Shown: positions 18,328 to 27,934, counted from the stretch's first letter. The stretch: DNA of 64,000 nucleotides from JBBQXH01 sp963710975 (GCA_963710975.1 CAVQCG010000003.1:1-64000); one strand, 5' to 3'. Translations and numbers: made by a program. The notes: a model not told the origin generated them from the letters alone.

Positions 18328-18694
18328 CTACGGCTGGGTGTAGTGCGCCAGGTAGCGAGTGATCTTGTCTTGGCTGTCGAGGAAGACGACTTCGGCTGCG
18401 AGGTCGCCGCTTGGCGCCACGGTAGTGGAGCACGAGGCTGTCGACGCCGACGAACAGCTCGATCGGGTCGAAGTGGAGGGCGGGATACTTTTCGAGCCCG
18501 GCGGCGAAGTAGGTGCTCAAAGCGTCTTTTCCGACGATTCTGCCGTCGGCGCGCCCGGTCAACCTGGAAACGAGCGGAGATGCCATCTTGACCTCATCGG
18601 CGTAGTGGTCGAGGATCGCGGCGAGGTCGTGCGAATTCCACGCCGCATACCACTTCTCGGCGAAGCGGTGTGCGCGTTGGTGGTCGAGCGGCAT
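18328..18694 (-). CDS. SnoaL-like / NTF2-fold protein (one frame break)
   Basis: The start is ATG 18694 with GGAGGAGAA just upstream. HQRAHRFAEKWYAAWNSHDL, AAILDHYADEVKMASPLVSR and DALSTYFAAGLEKYPALHFD are typical of the SnoaL-like family. After VLHYRGAK, near 18405, the reading frame changes and the expected C-terminus AAEVVFLDSQDKITRYLAHY ends at TAG 18328. With one base corrected the protein has about 122 residues, normal for the family. It binds an unknown small molecule. Confidence 0.65.
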
Positions 18695-19017
18695 TTCTCC
18701 TCCATTCGATTGGGTCAGCCAACCGGATTTCCTTTGTGGACGCACCGGGAGGGGAGTACAGGGGTTTAGGGTGACATGATGCTTCTAGAGCATCCCCTCG
18801 CTCGAGTCGCTTCCTACGGATGACCAGCGCGAGCAGCTGGAGCGGCTGCTGAGTGGCGACCCTAGGACAGTGCGACCGGATAACTGCGCTGCGATGGCGG
18901 CGCCGATCCGTGTTTCGCCGATCCAGGATCGGGGTGGCGCGGATACCGAATGGCGGGGGCGACGCGCGAACCGATCCCCTGTAACGCGACCTCGTGTGTT
19001 TCGTAAGTCGGCTAGAG

Positions 19018-19539
19018 CTACTCCCAGCCTGACTCGCCGTTGAGCGTACGGCGCCGTCTGAGGTCGCGTACAGCCCTCCAGAAGACCTGGTGAGCACTTT
19101 GACGGCTGACCCCGAGGGCCTCGCCGATCTGTCGAAACGTGAGGCCCCTGGCACGCATGGCGAGAATCTGGGCGCGTTCCTCCCAGTCGGGGTAGCCACC
19201 GATGGTAAACAGCTGCTTGGGATGCGCCCGTTCGAGCAGTGGGAGCCGTTCGGGGCGATCCGGTGGAGCGGTTCCCGCATACGGTGGCCGCGATCGGTGC
19301 TTATGCTCGATAGGGAGGCTGAGCGCCTCGCAGCGGAGCGACAGGACGATCGCGTGGCCGTCGCCGAGGCTGGCAGGTAGTCCGTCATTGAGTCGGCGGG
19401 GTCCGCCGGACAAACTGGGCCGATGAGCGACGACAGGCATGAGTGGCGATGTGGACGCTGATCTCCGCCGGTTCGAGCGGCGGATGCGTGCCCAACTCGC
19501 GAATATCGTCACCGTGCAGATGGAGAAGCTCAGCAACAT
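19018..19539 (-). CDS. HTH protein with sigma-70 region-4-like domain (start uncertain)
   Basis: Only the C-terminal 60 residues are convincing: WEERAQILAMRARGLTFRQI and GEALGVSRQSAHQVFWRAVR, a helix-turn-helix of the sigma-70 region 4 or resolvase type, ending at TAG 19018. The first 100 residues of the open frame are Arg/Ser/Pro-rich and may not be translated; the true start may be near 19230. Its place beside the excisionase-like genes suggests it belongs to the integrated element. Confidence 0.4.
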   Translation of the reverse strand: MLLSFSICTVTIFASWARIRRSNRRRSASTSPLMPVVAHRPSLSGGPRRLNDGLPASLGDGHAIVLSLRCEALSLPIEHKHRSRPPYAGTAPPDRPERLPLLERAHPKQLFTIGGYPDWEERAQILAMRARGLTFRQIGEALGVSRQSAHQVFWRAVRDLRRRRTLNGESGWE

Positions 19540-19949
19540 TCCATCGCTCGACGGTCATGGCCGAACGCGAGGAGGTCGAGCATATGCTTAGCGCCGACGA
19601 CCTCGACCACGGCGAGTGACAGGCTGTCGCAGGGCCCGCCAAGCCCCGGCGCCCGACCCATTTCGACTACTCCTCGCCCGTACGTATGCGACCACAGCTT
19701 CAACCAACGTGCCCAGCGCTCAAGAAACCATGAAGAGCAGCCACATAGCTGGCTTCGTATGGCCCGCACCTGCCTGAATTTCTGCTCCCACACCTAGCCG
19801 GGTTGACAAACGGCCGGTCGTTTTCGACCGCTCGAGCGTCGTCGAATCCGCTCGCTGAAGGGCCCCACACGTGGTATGAGCCTGAGTGCTCGGGCGCGAT
19901 GTTCCTTTGCAAGTGCCGAGAGAAACCAGGCAAGCAGCTCCAGCGCGTA
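19540..19949. other. stretch without a supported gene
   Basis: About 410 bases of mobile-element-like flank. No recognisable domain, tRNA or repeat is seen; possible frames on both strands lack family signatures. Confidence 0.3.
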
Positions 19950-20199
19950 GCGCTCCTCTTGCCACCACTCTTTCGAGAGCTTCCCTGTCGTCGTCTGTCA
20001 ACGCCCACGGGTACGCGCCCATCGCGTGGAGCGTCCGTCGGCCCGCTGCGACATAGGTGTCGGCGGTTCGCGATCCTTCGCGGCCGGTCTCGTGGTTGAG
20101 TAGCTCGCGTTTGACGTGAAGCAAGCGCGCTATCTCTGCTCGGCTTTCGCCGTCGATGTCGGCGAGGTAGGCGGCGAAGGGGGCGTCTGGGAGTTCGCC
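19950..20199 (-). CDS. hypothetical mobile-element protein (fragment)
   Basis: The minus-strand segment GRKPRGELPDAPFAAYLADI, DGESRAEIARLLHVKRELLN, HETGREGSRTADTYVAAGRR and TLHAMGAYPWALTDDDREAL has coding composition and looks helical, DNA-binding-like. Its ends cannot be fixed because the flanks within the same open frame look random. No family is recognised. It lies just upstream of, and divergent from, the excisionase-like gene. Confidence 0.3.
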
Positions 20200-20464
20200 C
20201 CTCGGCTTGCGCCCAGGGCCGGCGCGGGGCGCGAATCCGGATTTCCGAATCTGGGGATCCGGACGGAGCGGGCGTTCGCGCGCTGCGTTGGGATGCAGGC
20301 CAAGTGTTCGGATCTCAACGACGGGTGCGCCGCGGGGCATGCGGTCGCGGATCGAAAGCCGCCAGACAACCGAGAATCGACGGCGCCTCGGGAAGAACGA
20401 AATAGCTGATCGCACGCTGAAAACGCTCCTCGATGTTTGAGGACAAATCGGCTCCACTGGGGGC

Positions 20465-20926
20465 ATGACGAGTCACCAGGTTGGAGGATATCCCCGGTCT
20501 GATCCGGCCGATGGCCTTCGGCTCCTGAGTAGGCTTGAGGTCGCACGCGTTCTCGGTGTGTCGACGCGGACGGTCACCCGCCTTGCGTCGTCCGGTGATC
20601 TCCGGCGGGTAGGGATCGGCGTTAAGTCGACCCGTTTCCTCCTCTCGGATGTTGAGGATCTCATCGCAGAAGGGCTCAAGAAACGGCTCGACCCGGCGGG
20701 CAAGCCGGGCCGGGCAGGGGGCGCGTATGGGGCGCGCCCACGATGGAGTGAGCTCACCTCCGGCAACAGAAGCTCGCGGGCTGCCCGCTCCAGTCGTCCT
20801 GAAGTCGCCTCGGGAGCGCGGCCATCCTCCTCGCCGAAGCGGTGCTGGCTGGCAAGCCCGGTGCCCGGCCGAGCTGCCGCGAGGCGGGCGGGTGGTACGC
20901 CCGCGATCGAACGACATCAAGCGTGA
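20465..20926 (+). CDS. excisionase-type helix-turn-helix protein
   Basis: The protein opens at ATG 20465. Residues 18-72 hold an HTH_17/excisionase-type domain, LLSRLEVARVLGVSTRTVTR, LASSGDLRRVGIGVKSTRFL and LSDVEDLIAEGLKKRLD. The rest (to TGA 20926) is Arg/Ser/Pro-rich and probably results from a frame break or read-through. Such winged-helix proteins steer tyrosine recombinases or control element genes, which fits the broken integrase 3 kb downstream. Confidence 0.6.
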   Translation: MTSHQVGGYPRSDPADGLRLLSRLEVARVLGVSTRTVTRLASSGDLRRVGIGVKSTRFLLSDVEDLIAEGLKKRLDPAGKPGRAGGAYGARPRWSELTSGNRSSRAARSSRPEVASGARPSSSPKRCWLASPVPGRAAARRAGGTPAIERHQA

Positions 20927-20964
20927 GCGAAAGGACTCGCGCCTTGTTGCGAAAGGAGCACACG

Positions 20965-21427
20965 GTGAGCTGTGAACGAGCGAACGAAGCATCCGTGGCC
21001 GGAGAGATTGAGGCCCGTAACATTGTCGGCGTGCTACCCGTCGAGGCGGGCACGCTGGCACTGGCCGTGTGCCGATCCGGATCTATCCCCCCGGCGTTCA
21101 TGGTCGGCGTCCATGTCTGCCGGGTGATCGGGCTGGCCGTGGTGGAGCGACCACTACCCGAAGGCCGCACCCGCTCCTGCTGGAATCACGCGTGGGTGGA
21201 GAGCCTGCTTCCCACCGAGCTGATCGTCGAGCCTATGGTCAGCTTCGACCGACCTTCTCCACGACGGGCGGAGCTCCCCTCGAGTGGGGGCCCGAACGCG
21301 CGGGTGTTGACGCTAGTCAAGGCGGACGAGCCGATCCCGGATCTCGATCACCCTACCTCCCGCCTTGGCCGAAGAGTTCTCGGCCTGGCAAGAGGAGCGG
21401 ATCAGCGCGGCGCGCGCGGCGCTCTAA
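20965..21427 (+). CDS. hypothetical protein of the integrated element (one frame break)
   Basis: From GTG 20965, after AAAGGAG, the frame reads EASVAGEIEARNIVGVLPVE, AGTLALAVCRSGSIPPAFMV and HAWVESLLPTELIVEPMVSF. Near 21360 it must shift to reach the plausible C-terminus AEEFSAWQEERISAARAAL, ending at TAA. About 150 residues. No known family is recognised. The position between two HTH genes suggests an element-specific function. Confidence 0.4.
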
Positions 21428-21471
21428 GCGCACTGAAGTCATAGAGCGACGAACTGTTCGACCTGATTATC

Positions 21472-21716
21472 AAACCAGTACGGCGGCTGCGCAGCTCGTC
21501 ACTGAACAGCTTGCCGCGCAGCGCGAGACCGAGCGGGAGTGGCTCACGATTCCGGAGGCCGCGGACTGGCTGTGCGTCTCCCCGAAGACGCTCTACGCGA
21601 GGAAGGATCTGCCGGGGCGTGTGCATGAGGGGGACCGGGTGCTCGTTCATGGGCCGACCTTGCGGCGTGCCCTGCTTGCGGACGGCGCCGATGCGAACGG
21701 CGGCTGGCATGCCTGA
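21472..21716 (+). CDS. second excisionase-like HTH protein (start uncertain)
   Basis: The C-terminal 80 residues are a clear MerR/excisionase-type HTH_17 domain: EREWLTIPEAADWLCVSPKT, LYARKDLPGRVHEGDRVLVH and GPTLRRALLADGADANGGWH. No ATG or GTG with a ribosome-binding site is obvious upstream; the gene may begin in the preceding gene's frame or be broken at its start. Together with the gene at 20465 it gives the element two recombination-directionality-factor candidates. Confidence 0.5.
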
Positions 21717-22334
21717 CTTGAGTTTCTGGGCCAGCCAAACCGGGGAGCTGAGTTTGCCCGGGCAAACCGGGGGGAGCTTCTGAGCGGCCAGGCGGCAGAG
21801 CGCCCGCTAGCGCGGGCACACGGAAGGACGGCGACGGGCACGAGGAAGGAGGTTGAGGATCCCCCACATCAGTTCTAACTGGAGTCTCTGCGTCCGGCCG
21901 GGCCGCCCGTGATCCCGGCCGGACTAGGCGCTCTCGCCTGGAGAGGGCAGGGCGTCGCTATCCGGGCGCGCCCACATGGAGCGCGCCGCCAACGTCGACA
22001 ACTAGCACGGGCTCGAGCGCGAGTCTCCGAAGGGGGAGGGGGCTCACCGGTGCGTCGCCGGGGCGGGGTTACCCGGCAAGAGCAGCAGGGTGAAGGGAAG
22101 AGCAGGGCGTGTTCGCCAGGGACGATGCCCGGCCGAGGCTCTTCAGGAGCGAAGCGACAAGAAGTCGGCCGAGCGCAGCGAGCGGAGCGAGCGGAGCCGA
22201 GGCCCCAGCGGAGCTGGTCACTAGCTCTTCATGCCGACAGCAACCCGAGGGAAGGGGAAGCGATGCCGAGAGGCAAACGACGGAAGCCACGCCCGAACGT
22301 GAGAGGGCGCTCGCGAAGACTCAGGCGCGCGAGA
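21717..22334. other. GC-rich stretch, nothing recognised
   Basis: About 620 bases. AAACCGGGGAGCT-type words recur at 21738-21780 (CAAACCGGGGAGCTGAGTTT and CAAACCGGGGGGAGCTTCTG), forming a short direct repeat. No gene is supported. Confidence 0.35.
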
Positions 22335-22685
22335 CAGCACGGGAGGAAGGACGCGCCGAGGTGACCAAGGGGACGGCCCGTGTCCCGAGGGTGAAGGGCG
22401 TCCACCCGAACAGCATGGCCGCCCGGAAGCTCGGCGCCAGCAGCTGGCTCGGCGGGGGACAGCGGCCAGCTCACCCTCACCGTCCCCGACAGCGCCCGTC
22501 GCCCCGAAGACGACCTCGAAGCCGAAGACCAGGACACCCAAGACGAAGGACAGGATCGACGCCCGATCGACACCACGCCGAAGCCCGGCCATCCCGACTA
22601 CTCCCGGCCCCTCGACCCCGACACCGAACAGCGGATTGTCGCCAGGCTCGACCAGAAACTCAGGAAGGAGACCCCATTCGAGTAG
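22335..22685 (+). CDS. acidic hypothetical protein (one frame break)
   Basis: The first part reads GRAEVTKGTARVPRVKGVHP and NSMAARKLGASSWLGG; after a frame change near 22456 it continues DSGQLTLTVPDSARRPEDDL, EAEDQDTQDEGQDRRPIDTT, HPDYSRPLDPDTEQRIVARL and DQKLRKETPFE before TAG. The acidic middle and the basic amphipathic end look like a genuine small protein of the element. No family is recognised and the start is not fixed. Confidence 0.35.
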
Positions 22686-22841
22686 CTCGTACAGATATAC
22701 GAGACCGCTCCGCCCCTCAAACCCGCTGTCAGAGCAAGGCTTGGAAAGACTCGTATGTTTTTACGAGATCCGCGCCGTCCCCAGACGGGACTCGACTCGC
22801 GCCAGCCCGAGTTCCAGGGCGACCACTCGTGCGCGCAATGC

Positions 22842-23105
22842 TCACGCACCTCGGCGTCTATCGCCTCCACGTCCGGCAGCTGGCAACTCTTCGACCTCGA
22901 AGAACTCAATCGGCCGATGGAAGAACGAAGCCAGCCGCTCTGATGTCTGCTGGTGCGGCACGTTATGACCATTGATCAGACGGTTCACCTGCCCCCTTGA
23001 CAGCCCGATCTCCTGGCCCAACTTGCCCTGGAACACCCCAACTCGATCCAGCTCACGCCGGATCCGGTTCCCCAGCTCCCTCTGCGTCTTTGCCCGCCCC
23101 TCCAC
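22842..23105 (-). CDS. XRE-family (Cro/C1-type) transcriptional regulator
   Basis: Read from GTG 23105, the protein has about 87 residues: KTQRELGNRIRRELDRVGVF, QGKLGQEIGLSRGQVNRLIN and GHNVPHQQTSERLASFFHRP followed by IEFFEVEELPAAGRG. This is a Cro/C1-type HTH with a short C-terminal extension. It is transcribed away from the integrase gene, with about 290 bp between them, the usual arrangement for an element repressor controlling its integrase promoter. Confidence 0.65.
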   Translation of the reverse strand: MEGRAKTQRELGNRIRRELDRVGVFQGKLGQEIGLSRGQVNRLINGHNVPHQQTSERLASFFHRPIEFFEVEELPAAGRGGDRRRGA

Positions 23106-23397
23106 CCGACACCCCAGCTCCTCGCCAGCCTCGCCGTGACGCGTACGCCGGTTATACGCCCGACCGCAAGGTTCCAAGAGGGGGGCCGACCGCGGCGTCC
23201 CGGAGCCCGCCTGGGGGTGTTGGGGTGGCCCGCTTACGTTTCCAAACGGTTTCCAGACCCGGCTGTGTGCAGGGGTTTCCGGGGGCGGGCTTGTCACGGC
23301 GACTAGGAGTCGGGCAGGTAAACTGGCTTGTACACACAGAGAGGCCCGGCGAACGCGCAAACGCTCCCGGGCCGTGACACCGAAGGAGTGAGCTTCG

Positions 23398-24590
23398 ATG
23401 CAGACCAGCCTATCTGAGAAGACCCGGCTCGCCGAACTCGAGTGGCGGGACATCCGGCGTGTACTTCCGGCTGGGAAGGACGGCCGGACGCGCCGCTACG
23501 AGATCACGTTCCTTGACTCGACCGGGAAGCGCCGCTGGAAGTCCGTCGACGGGAACCTCACGGACGCTGTCGAGGCGCTGGACGAGGTGAAGGGCCGGAA
23601 GCGCAAGGGGGAGCGGGTCGCCCCGGCGAGGGTGACGCTGAAAGCGTTCGCGGAGTCGTGGATCGCCGGGCAGGCGAACCTGTCGGAATCACGCGGACGC
23701 TGTACCGGGGGATGCTCCGCGTTCACGTCTATCCCCAGCTGGGGGATCGCCAGCTCGCGAAGGTGACGGACGACGACATCACCGGCCTGATCGCCGACAT
23801 CCGCGGGGCGGGCAGGTCGGCGTACACGGTGAAGAACGGCTGATCCCGTTGGGCCGGGTGTTGGGTGCGGCGCAGCGGCGGGCCTGACCGTGGCGAACCC
23901 GGTGGCGAGGCTGGAGCGGGGGGAGCGGCCGACCCCTCAGCGGCGGGCGCAGCGGATCTTGTGCGGGAGGAGATCCCGTTGGTGATCGCGGGCTCGCCGA
24001 GGCCGTATCGGGCGCTGATTGCACGGCTGGTGTTCTCAGGTTTGCGTCAGGGTGAGCTTCTCGGGCTCACCTGGGGGGACGTGGATTTCGCGGTGGGTGT
24101 GATCAGGGTGCGGAAGCAGCTTGGACAGGTCGGGGGTGCGTCGGGAGCCGAAGACGCCGCAGGCTGTCCGTGATGTGGTGTTGATGCCTGCGCTGGGGAG
24201 GCTGCTGGCGGCGGAGAAGCTGAGGCGCGGCCGGGTGGGGGAGACGGATCCGGTGTTCGCCTCGAGGGTGGGGACGCCGTTGCATTTCCGGAACGTGTCA
24301 CGGCGGGGCCTCGACGAGGCGGTCGCGGCGGCCGGGATCAAGGAGACGCCGAAGTTGCGCTTCCATGATCTCCGCCACACCTTCGCCAGCTTGCTGATCG
24401 CCAAGGCGCTGACCCGGTCTTCGTGAACAGGCAGTCGGGCACAGCTCGCCGGTCGTGACGCTGGACGTGTACTCGCACCTCTTCGATGGGCACCGTCATG
24501 CGGAGACCAGGGCGAGGTTGGAGTCGGATCGGGGACGTTTTTGGAAACGTTTTGGAAACGACTCAGAGGGATCAGGGGGTAGACAGCCCG
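23398..24590 (+). pseudogene. int: tyrosine recombinase / phage-type integrase, frame-broken
   Basis: The start is ATG 23398 behind GAAGGAG. The N-terminal arm- and core-binding parts read RTRRYEITFLDSTGKRRWKS, RTLYRGMLRVHVYPQLGDRQ and LAKVTDDDITGLIADIRGAG. The catalytic domain shows Arg in VFSGLRQGELLGLTWGDVDF, HxxR in RFHDLRHTFASLLIAKALTR, His in GHSSPVVTLDVYSHLFD and the nucleophile Tyr in the same string. These pieces lie in at least four frames, so the enzyme is inactive as written. It is followed within 80 bp by a tRNA-Pro-like 3' half, the expected attachment site. Confidence 0.8.
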
Positions 24591-24667
24591 GCGGTGGCCT
24601 CCTCGAATGTGGCTCAGTTGAGCGAAATCCGGACTACACGGTAAGAGGGGGTAAGACCCTGGCTCGT

Positions 24668-24713
24668 CTGGGGGACAAGAGGTCCCGAGTTCAAATCTCG
24701 CCACCCCGATCGA
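24668..24713 (+). repeat. tRNA-Pro(GGG)-like 3' half, probable attachment site
   Basis: The sequence from CTGGGGGACAAGAGGTCCCG onward contains an anticodon loop with GGG, the T-loop GAGTTCAAATCTC and the 3' acceptor half CACCCCGA. No matching 5' acceptor (CGGGGTG) or proper D-arm is present upstream, so this is not a full tRNA. 42 of 46 bases match a second copy at 35930-35975. It lies directly after the integrase remnant. Confidence 0.7.
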
Positions 24714-24743
24714 AAGGCCCTGACTTGCAGGGCCTTTATTTTT
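24713..24743 (+). terminator. Rho-independent terminator
   Basis: A perfect 10-bp stem AAAGGCCCTG / CAGGGCCTTT with loop ACTTG is followed by ATTTTT. It sits directly behind the tRNA-like 3' half, as terminators of tRNA genes do. Confidence 0.85.
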
Positions 24744-24878
24744 CGTGTTCTTCCAGTTTGTTAGCCGGGGGAACGGTGGGGAACAGAGCTGCCCATGGGG
24801 CGCGCTGGCGGCCGTCGGCTCTGAGCGAAATCACTGCGCATAGGCTGCTCTCGGCAACCGAGAGGGAGGAGGAGGCAG

Positions 24879-25257
24879 ATGAGTCAGGATGTCTTCGAAA
24901 GGGGCTCGATATCCGGAGGGATGTGCTCGGAGCGGAATATGTCGACCGGGCGATGCACGACACCGACGAGTCGCGCCGACTTCCAGCGCTTTGTGACGGA
25001 GTACTGTTGGGGTGGCTGCTGGGGGCGGGACGCGCTCCCGCGGCCAACGCGGAGCTTCCTGGTGCTCGCGATCCTCGCGACGTCAGGCCGGTGGGAGGAG
25101 TCGAACCCACTTCCGCGCTGCACTCGGCAACGGCTGCTCGGACGAGGAGATGAGGGATGCGCTCTTCCACGTCGCCGTCTACGCCGGCGTCCCGTCGGGT
25201 GTCTCCGCGTTCCGCATCGCCCGCAAGGTGCTCGCCGAGGAGCGGTCCGCGGCGTGA
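24879..25257 (+). pseudogene. 4-carboxymuconolactone decarboxylase (PcaC-like), frame-broken
   Basis: The family layout is clear but split over frames: MSQDVFER, then KGLDIRRDVLGAEYVDRAMH, ADFQRFVTEYCWGGCWGRDA, LPRPTRSFLVLAILATSGRW and THFRAALGNGCSDEEMRDAL with LFHVAVYAGVPSGVSAFRIA, ending at TGA 25255. About 125 residues, normal for PcaC, which decarboxylates 4-carboxymuconolactone in the protocatechuate branch of the beta-ketoadipate pathway. At least three frame changes are needed. No other pathway gene lies nearby. Confidence 0.75.
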
Positions 25258-25610
25258 CGGAGCGGGATGCCTTCGGCTCGACCTCAAGAGCCAATCGCGA
25301 TAACGGGTGAGACCGCATCCACCCCGGTTGTCGCGTATCACACGCACGCTCGAACGACGGGGAGTGTCGTGACGGCGCCCTGTACCTTGCGATCACTTCC
25401 TCGTCGCCCTGCACTGGATCAGCCGGTTGAGAGCCCGAACCTAGTCAGATACAGGCTATTCATCTGGGTTCACGGGATGGGCGCGCGCTCGAGGGGGCGT
25501 CGTGTCTCGCTCATAGCCCGGAAAAGGGAGGGGACCCGCGGCCTCGACCGTCTCAGCTGAGAGGATGTTAACGCTCCACCCCCTGTAAGATCGCCAGAAC
25601 GACACTGAAG
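25258..25610. other. intergenic stretch, nothing recognised
   Basis: About 350 bases upstream of the AT-rich methyltransferase gene. The base composition falls towards the end, which should include that gene's promoter. No tRNA, repeat or domain is seen. Confidence 0.35.
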
Positions 25611-26504
25611 ATGGAAATTCCAGAGGAAAGCGATGATCTTGAGCGGCTACGTCAGAAGTTGGCCACCTATGAATTAGGCTTTCCACCTGGCCATTTTTAC
25701 TCACCGATTCCGTCGCTGACTGAAGTCCGGGCCCGCGAGGACGTCATTTTCGCTCCTCCTCCTGCGACACTTCCTGAGATCGATCTGAACGTAGATGGCC
25801 AAATGGCATTACTTCGAAACCTGAGCCAGTTCTACGAAGGACAGCCATTCTCCTCTCAGCCTTCAATAAACCGTCGCTATCACTTCGAGAATGATAACTT
25901 CCGTTATGGCGAGGCGCTTATTCTCTATTCAATGCTTCGTCATCTTAGGCCCAAACGACTTGTCGAGATCGGCTCAGGATATTCGTCTGCAGTAAGCCTT
26001 GACACGAATGATTTATTCCTTGACGGTTCAGTGAAATGTCTATTCATTGATCCATTTCCACAACTTCTTCTAGATCTTATCGAAAGCCATCCGGTTAAAG
26101 GACATCTTAAGATAGTTGCGGACGAGGTACAAAATACTGATGATACCTATTTTAGTGAACTTGAAGAAAACGATGTTGTCTTCATCGACTCTACTCACGT
26201 TTCAAAGATTGGAAGTGATGTCAATTATCTGATCTTTTGTATTCTTCCACTCCTGCGCAAAGGCGTTTACATCCACTTTCATGACGTGTACTATCCGTTC
26301 GAGTATCCGTCCGATTGGATCTACCAAGGCCGTGCCTGGAACGAGGCCTACCTTCTCAGAGCATTCCTGCAATGCAATGCCTCGTACCGAATCGCCATAT
26401 TTAACTCGTATCTGGCCCACCACCATCTCGAGGTGCTCCTCAGCCAGATGCCTCTATGCCAGTACGGCGTAGGCTCGAGTCTCTGGCTCGTCAAAGTTTC
26501 ATGA
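25611..26504 (+). CDS. class I SAM-dependent methyltransferase, AT-rich (acquired)
   Basis: An intact protein of 297 residues from ATG 25611. The Rossmann core includes LRPKRLVEIGSGYSSAVSLD (SAM-binding glycine loop), VKCLFIDPFPQLLLDLIESH (acidic strand 2) and ENDVVFIDSTHVSKIGSDVN, as in class I methyltransferases related to the Methyltransf_24 group that act on sugars or surface glycans. DNA composition is unlike the neighbours: 44 of 120 bases are G or C in 26041-26160, against roughly two thirds elsewhere. This indicates recent transfer. It lies inside the stretch bounded by the two tRNA-like repeats and may modify the polysaccharide made by the adjacent, oppositely oriented operon. Confidence 0.8.
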   Translation: MEIPEESDDLERLRQKLATYELGFPPGHFYSPIPSLTEVRAREDVIFAPPPATLPEIDLNVDGQMALLRNLSQFYEGQPFSSQPSINRRYHFENDNFRYGEALILYSMLRHLRPKRLVEIGSGYSSAVSLDTNDLFLDGSVKCLFIDPFPQLLLDLIESHPVKGHLKIVADEVQNTDDTYFSELEENDVVFIDSTHVSKIGSDVNYLIFCILPLLRKGVYIHFHDVYYPFEYPSDWIYQGRAWNEAYLLRAFLQCNASYRIAIFNSYLAHHHLEVLLSQMPLCQYGVGSSLWLVKVS

Positions 26505-26820
26505 AGACGCCGCACGCTTAGCCCCATTTTTGGTTTCTCAAACGTAGGCCGACGGGCTAGGTGTGGTGGTGCCGCCCCGTGAACGTCCGCCGGCAGGGCG
26601 GCGAGTGCGGCCTTCGCGAACCCTTCGGTACGAGGCGGTTCCCAAGGTGAGGATCGCCGCGGTGCTGCCGGGAAGCGCCGTCCCCCACATCCTCCGACTC
26701 GCCGCGCGACATGTGCGACGGAAGTGAAGTACCTGTAAAGAAACCCTGGAACCGGGTTCTTCATCGCTAGCCCCGGGCTAGGGTTCTGGCCGGCCCTGGC
26801 GCCGACCCCTCCAAACCCAA
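26505..26820. other. intergenic stretch, nothing recognised
   Basis: About 315 bases between the AT-rich methyltransferase gene and the remnant at the end of the glycan operon. High GC content returns within it. No gene, hairpin terminator or repeat is clearly visible. Confidence 0.3.
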
Positions 26821-27080
26821 TCAGCCTCGGGGACGTCGGGGGCGGCGGGTGAGCCTCACGTGAGGGTCGACAACCGGCCGCCCGCTGACGAAGGCGTCCG
26901 GCTGATGCCGGCGGTCAGCCGGCGATGGCCGGTTCCTGGCCGCCGTGAGATAGATCTCGGAGTTGTCGTCGCGCTGGAGTTGAAGGCGAAGCAGCGTCCG
27001 TCGGGATACCACGCCGGTCCGCAGCCGCGCTTGGGACCCGATGACATGAGCCGCCTGAGGTTTCTGCCATCGCTCACCAT
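26821..27080 (-). pseudogene. TolB-type beta-propeller fragment
   Basis: Two frames together give the PD40/TolB blade pattern: DGRNLRRLMSSGPKRGCGPA, WYPDGRCFAFNSSA and then, in the neighbouring frame, DDNSEIYLTAARN. Only one to two blades are present. It lies immediately after the Wzz-like gene on the same strand and has no start of its own. A second TolB-like fragment is at 37525-37609. Confidence 0.45.
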
Positions 27081-27700
27081 TACCGCGCGTCTGGTGCTAG
27101 CTTTCGCCGGGCGCGGCCAATTCCGGTCGTCTCGGCGAGCACGCCGAGCGCGAGGACACCGAGAAACGCGGCGATCGCCGATACAAGCGCTGTACGAAGC
27201 GGTTTCGGTGCGATAGGCGAGGCCGGCGGCTGCGCCGGGTCGATGACCGTGAGGCTGGCCTCGGGGCTCGGGTTTCGTCTCGAGACATCGGCTGCAAGGT
27301 TTGCGGCGAGCAGGTTCGCGATCCTGGCAGCCAGCTCTGCGTCGTCGCTCTTGACTCTGATCGAGAGGATCCGGGTGAGTTGATCTGCTCGGGCGAGCGT
27401 CTCACCCCACGCGTATTGGTCGTCGACCGCCGCTCCTAGGTCAGCGGCGGTCGCGTCAATTATCGCCTTGCTGGTTACGTAGTACGTGTACGTCGCAGCC
27501 AGGCTCCCGGCTGTCTTCTGGGTGTTGCCGTCGGCGCTGTACGGGCCGACCAGCATCCGCACCGTCGCCTCGTAGGTCGGTCGGGACCGCGATGACATGA
27601 CGTAGCCGATAGCTCCAGCCAGAACCGTGGCTATAACAATGACCCACAACCAGCGACTCATCGCGGCGGCGAAGGGTCGCGTGTGAACTTCCGTGCCCAT
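27080..27700 (-). CDS. Wzz/YveK-type polysaccharide chain-length determinant protein
   Basis: 206 residues from ATG 27700 (MGTEVHTRPFAAAMSRWLWV). A first membrane helix (about 15-36, WLWVIVIATVLAGAIGYVMS) is followed by an extracytoplasmic domain (RSRPTYEATVRMLVGPYSAD to SLTVIDPAQPPASPIAPKPL) and a second helix (TALVSAIAAFLGVLALGVLA). The PxxPxxP stretch before helix 2 is typical of Wzz/BY-kinase activator proteins, which set polymer length and partner with a tyrosine kinase. It is the last intact gene of the leftward glycan operon. Confidence 0.8.
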   Translation of the reverse strand: MGTEVHTRPFAAAMSRWLWVIVIATVLAGAIGYVMSSRSRPTYEATVRMLVGPYSADGNTQKTAGSLAATYTYYVTSKAIIDATAADLGAAVDDQYAWGETLARADQLTRILSIRVKSDDAELAARIANLLAANLAADVSRRNPSPEASLTVIDPAQPPASPIAPKPLRTALVSAIAAFLGVLALGVLAETTGIGRARRKLAPDAR

Positions 27701-27934
27701 CTTGGCTTCCGGCCAGGATATCGGCGTATCGTGCGGCGAGCGCAAGCTCGGCACGGGTCCGCCAACTGGTCGACGTACTTGCCGAGACGGGTCAGGGCGA
27801 TCTCGGCGACCGTGTTGGCGATCGCCGCGCCTGGGCCGACCCCGTCGCAGACCCGCAGCTCGAAGTGGCCGGCTAGACCGTCAAGTGCTGAGCACGCAAA
27901 CGATCGGACTCCGCTCGCAAGCGGGTGGAGGTCG

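Noticed and set aside
24600..24713. Complete tRNA-Pro gene
   Set aside because: Only the anticodon loop, T-arm and 3' acceptor half are present. The matching CGGGGTG 5' acceptor half and a proper D-arm are missing, and the anticodon stem has a mismatch.
27755..27934. Small gene between the Wzz-like and methyltransferase genes
   Set aside because: The minus strand stays open and reads NTVAEIALTRLGKYVDQLAD-like sequence, but there is no start, ribosome-binding site or recognised family.
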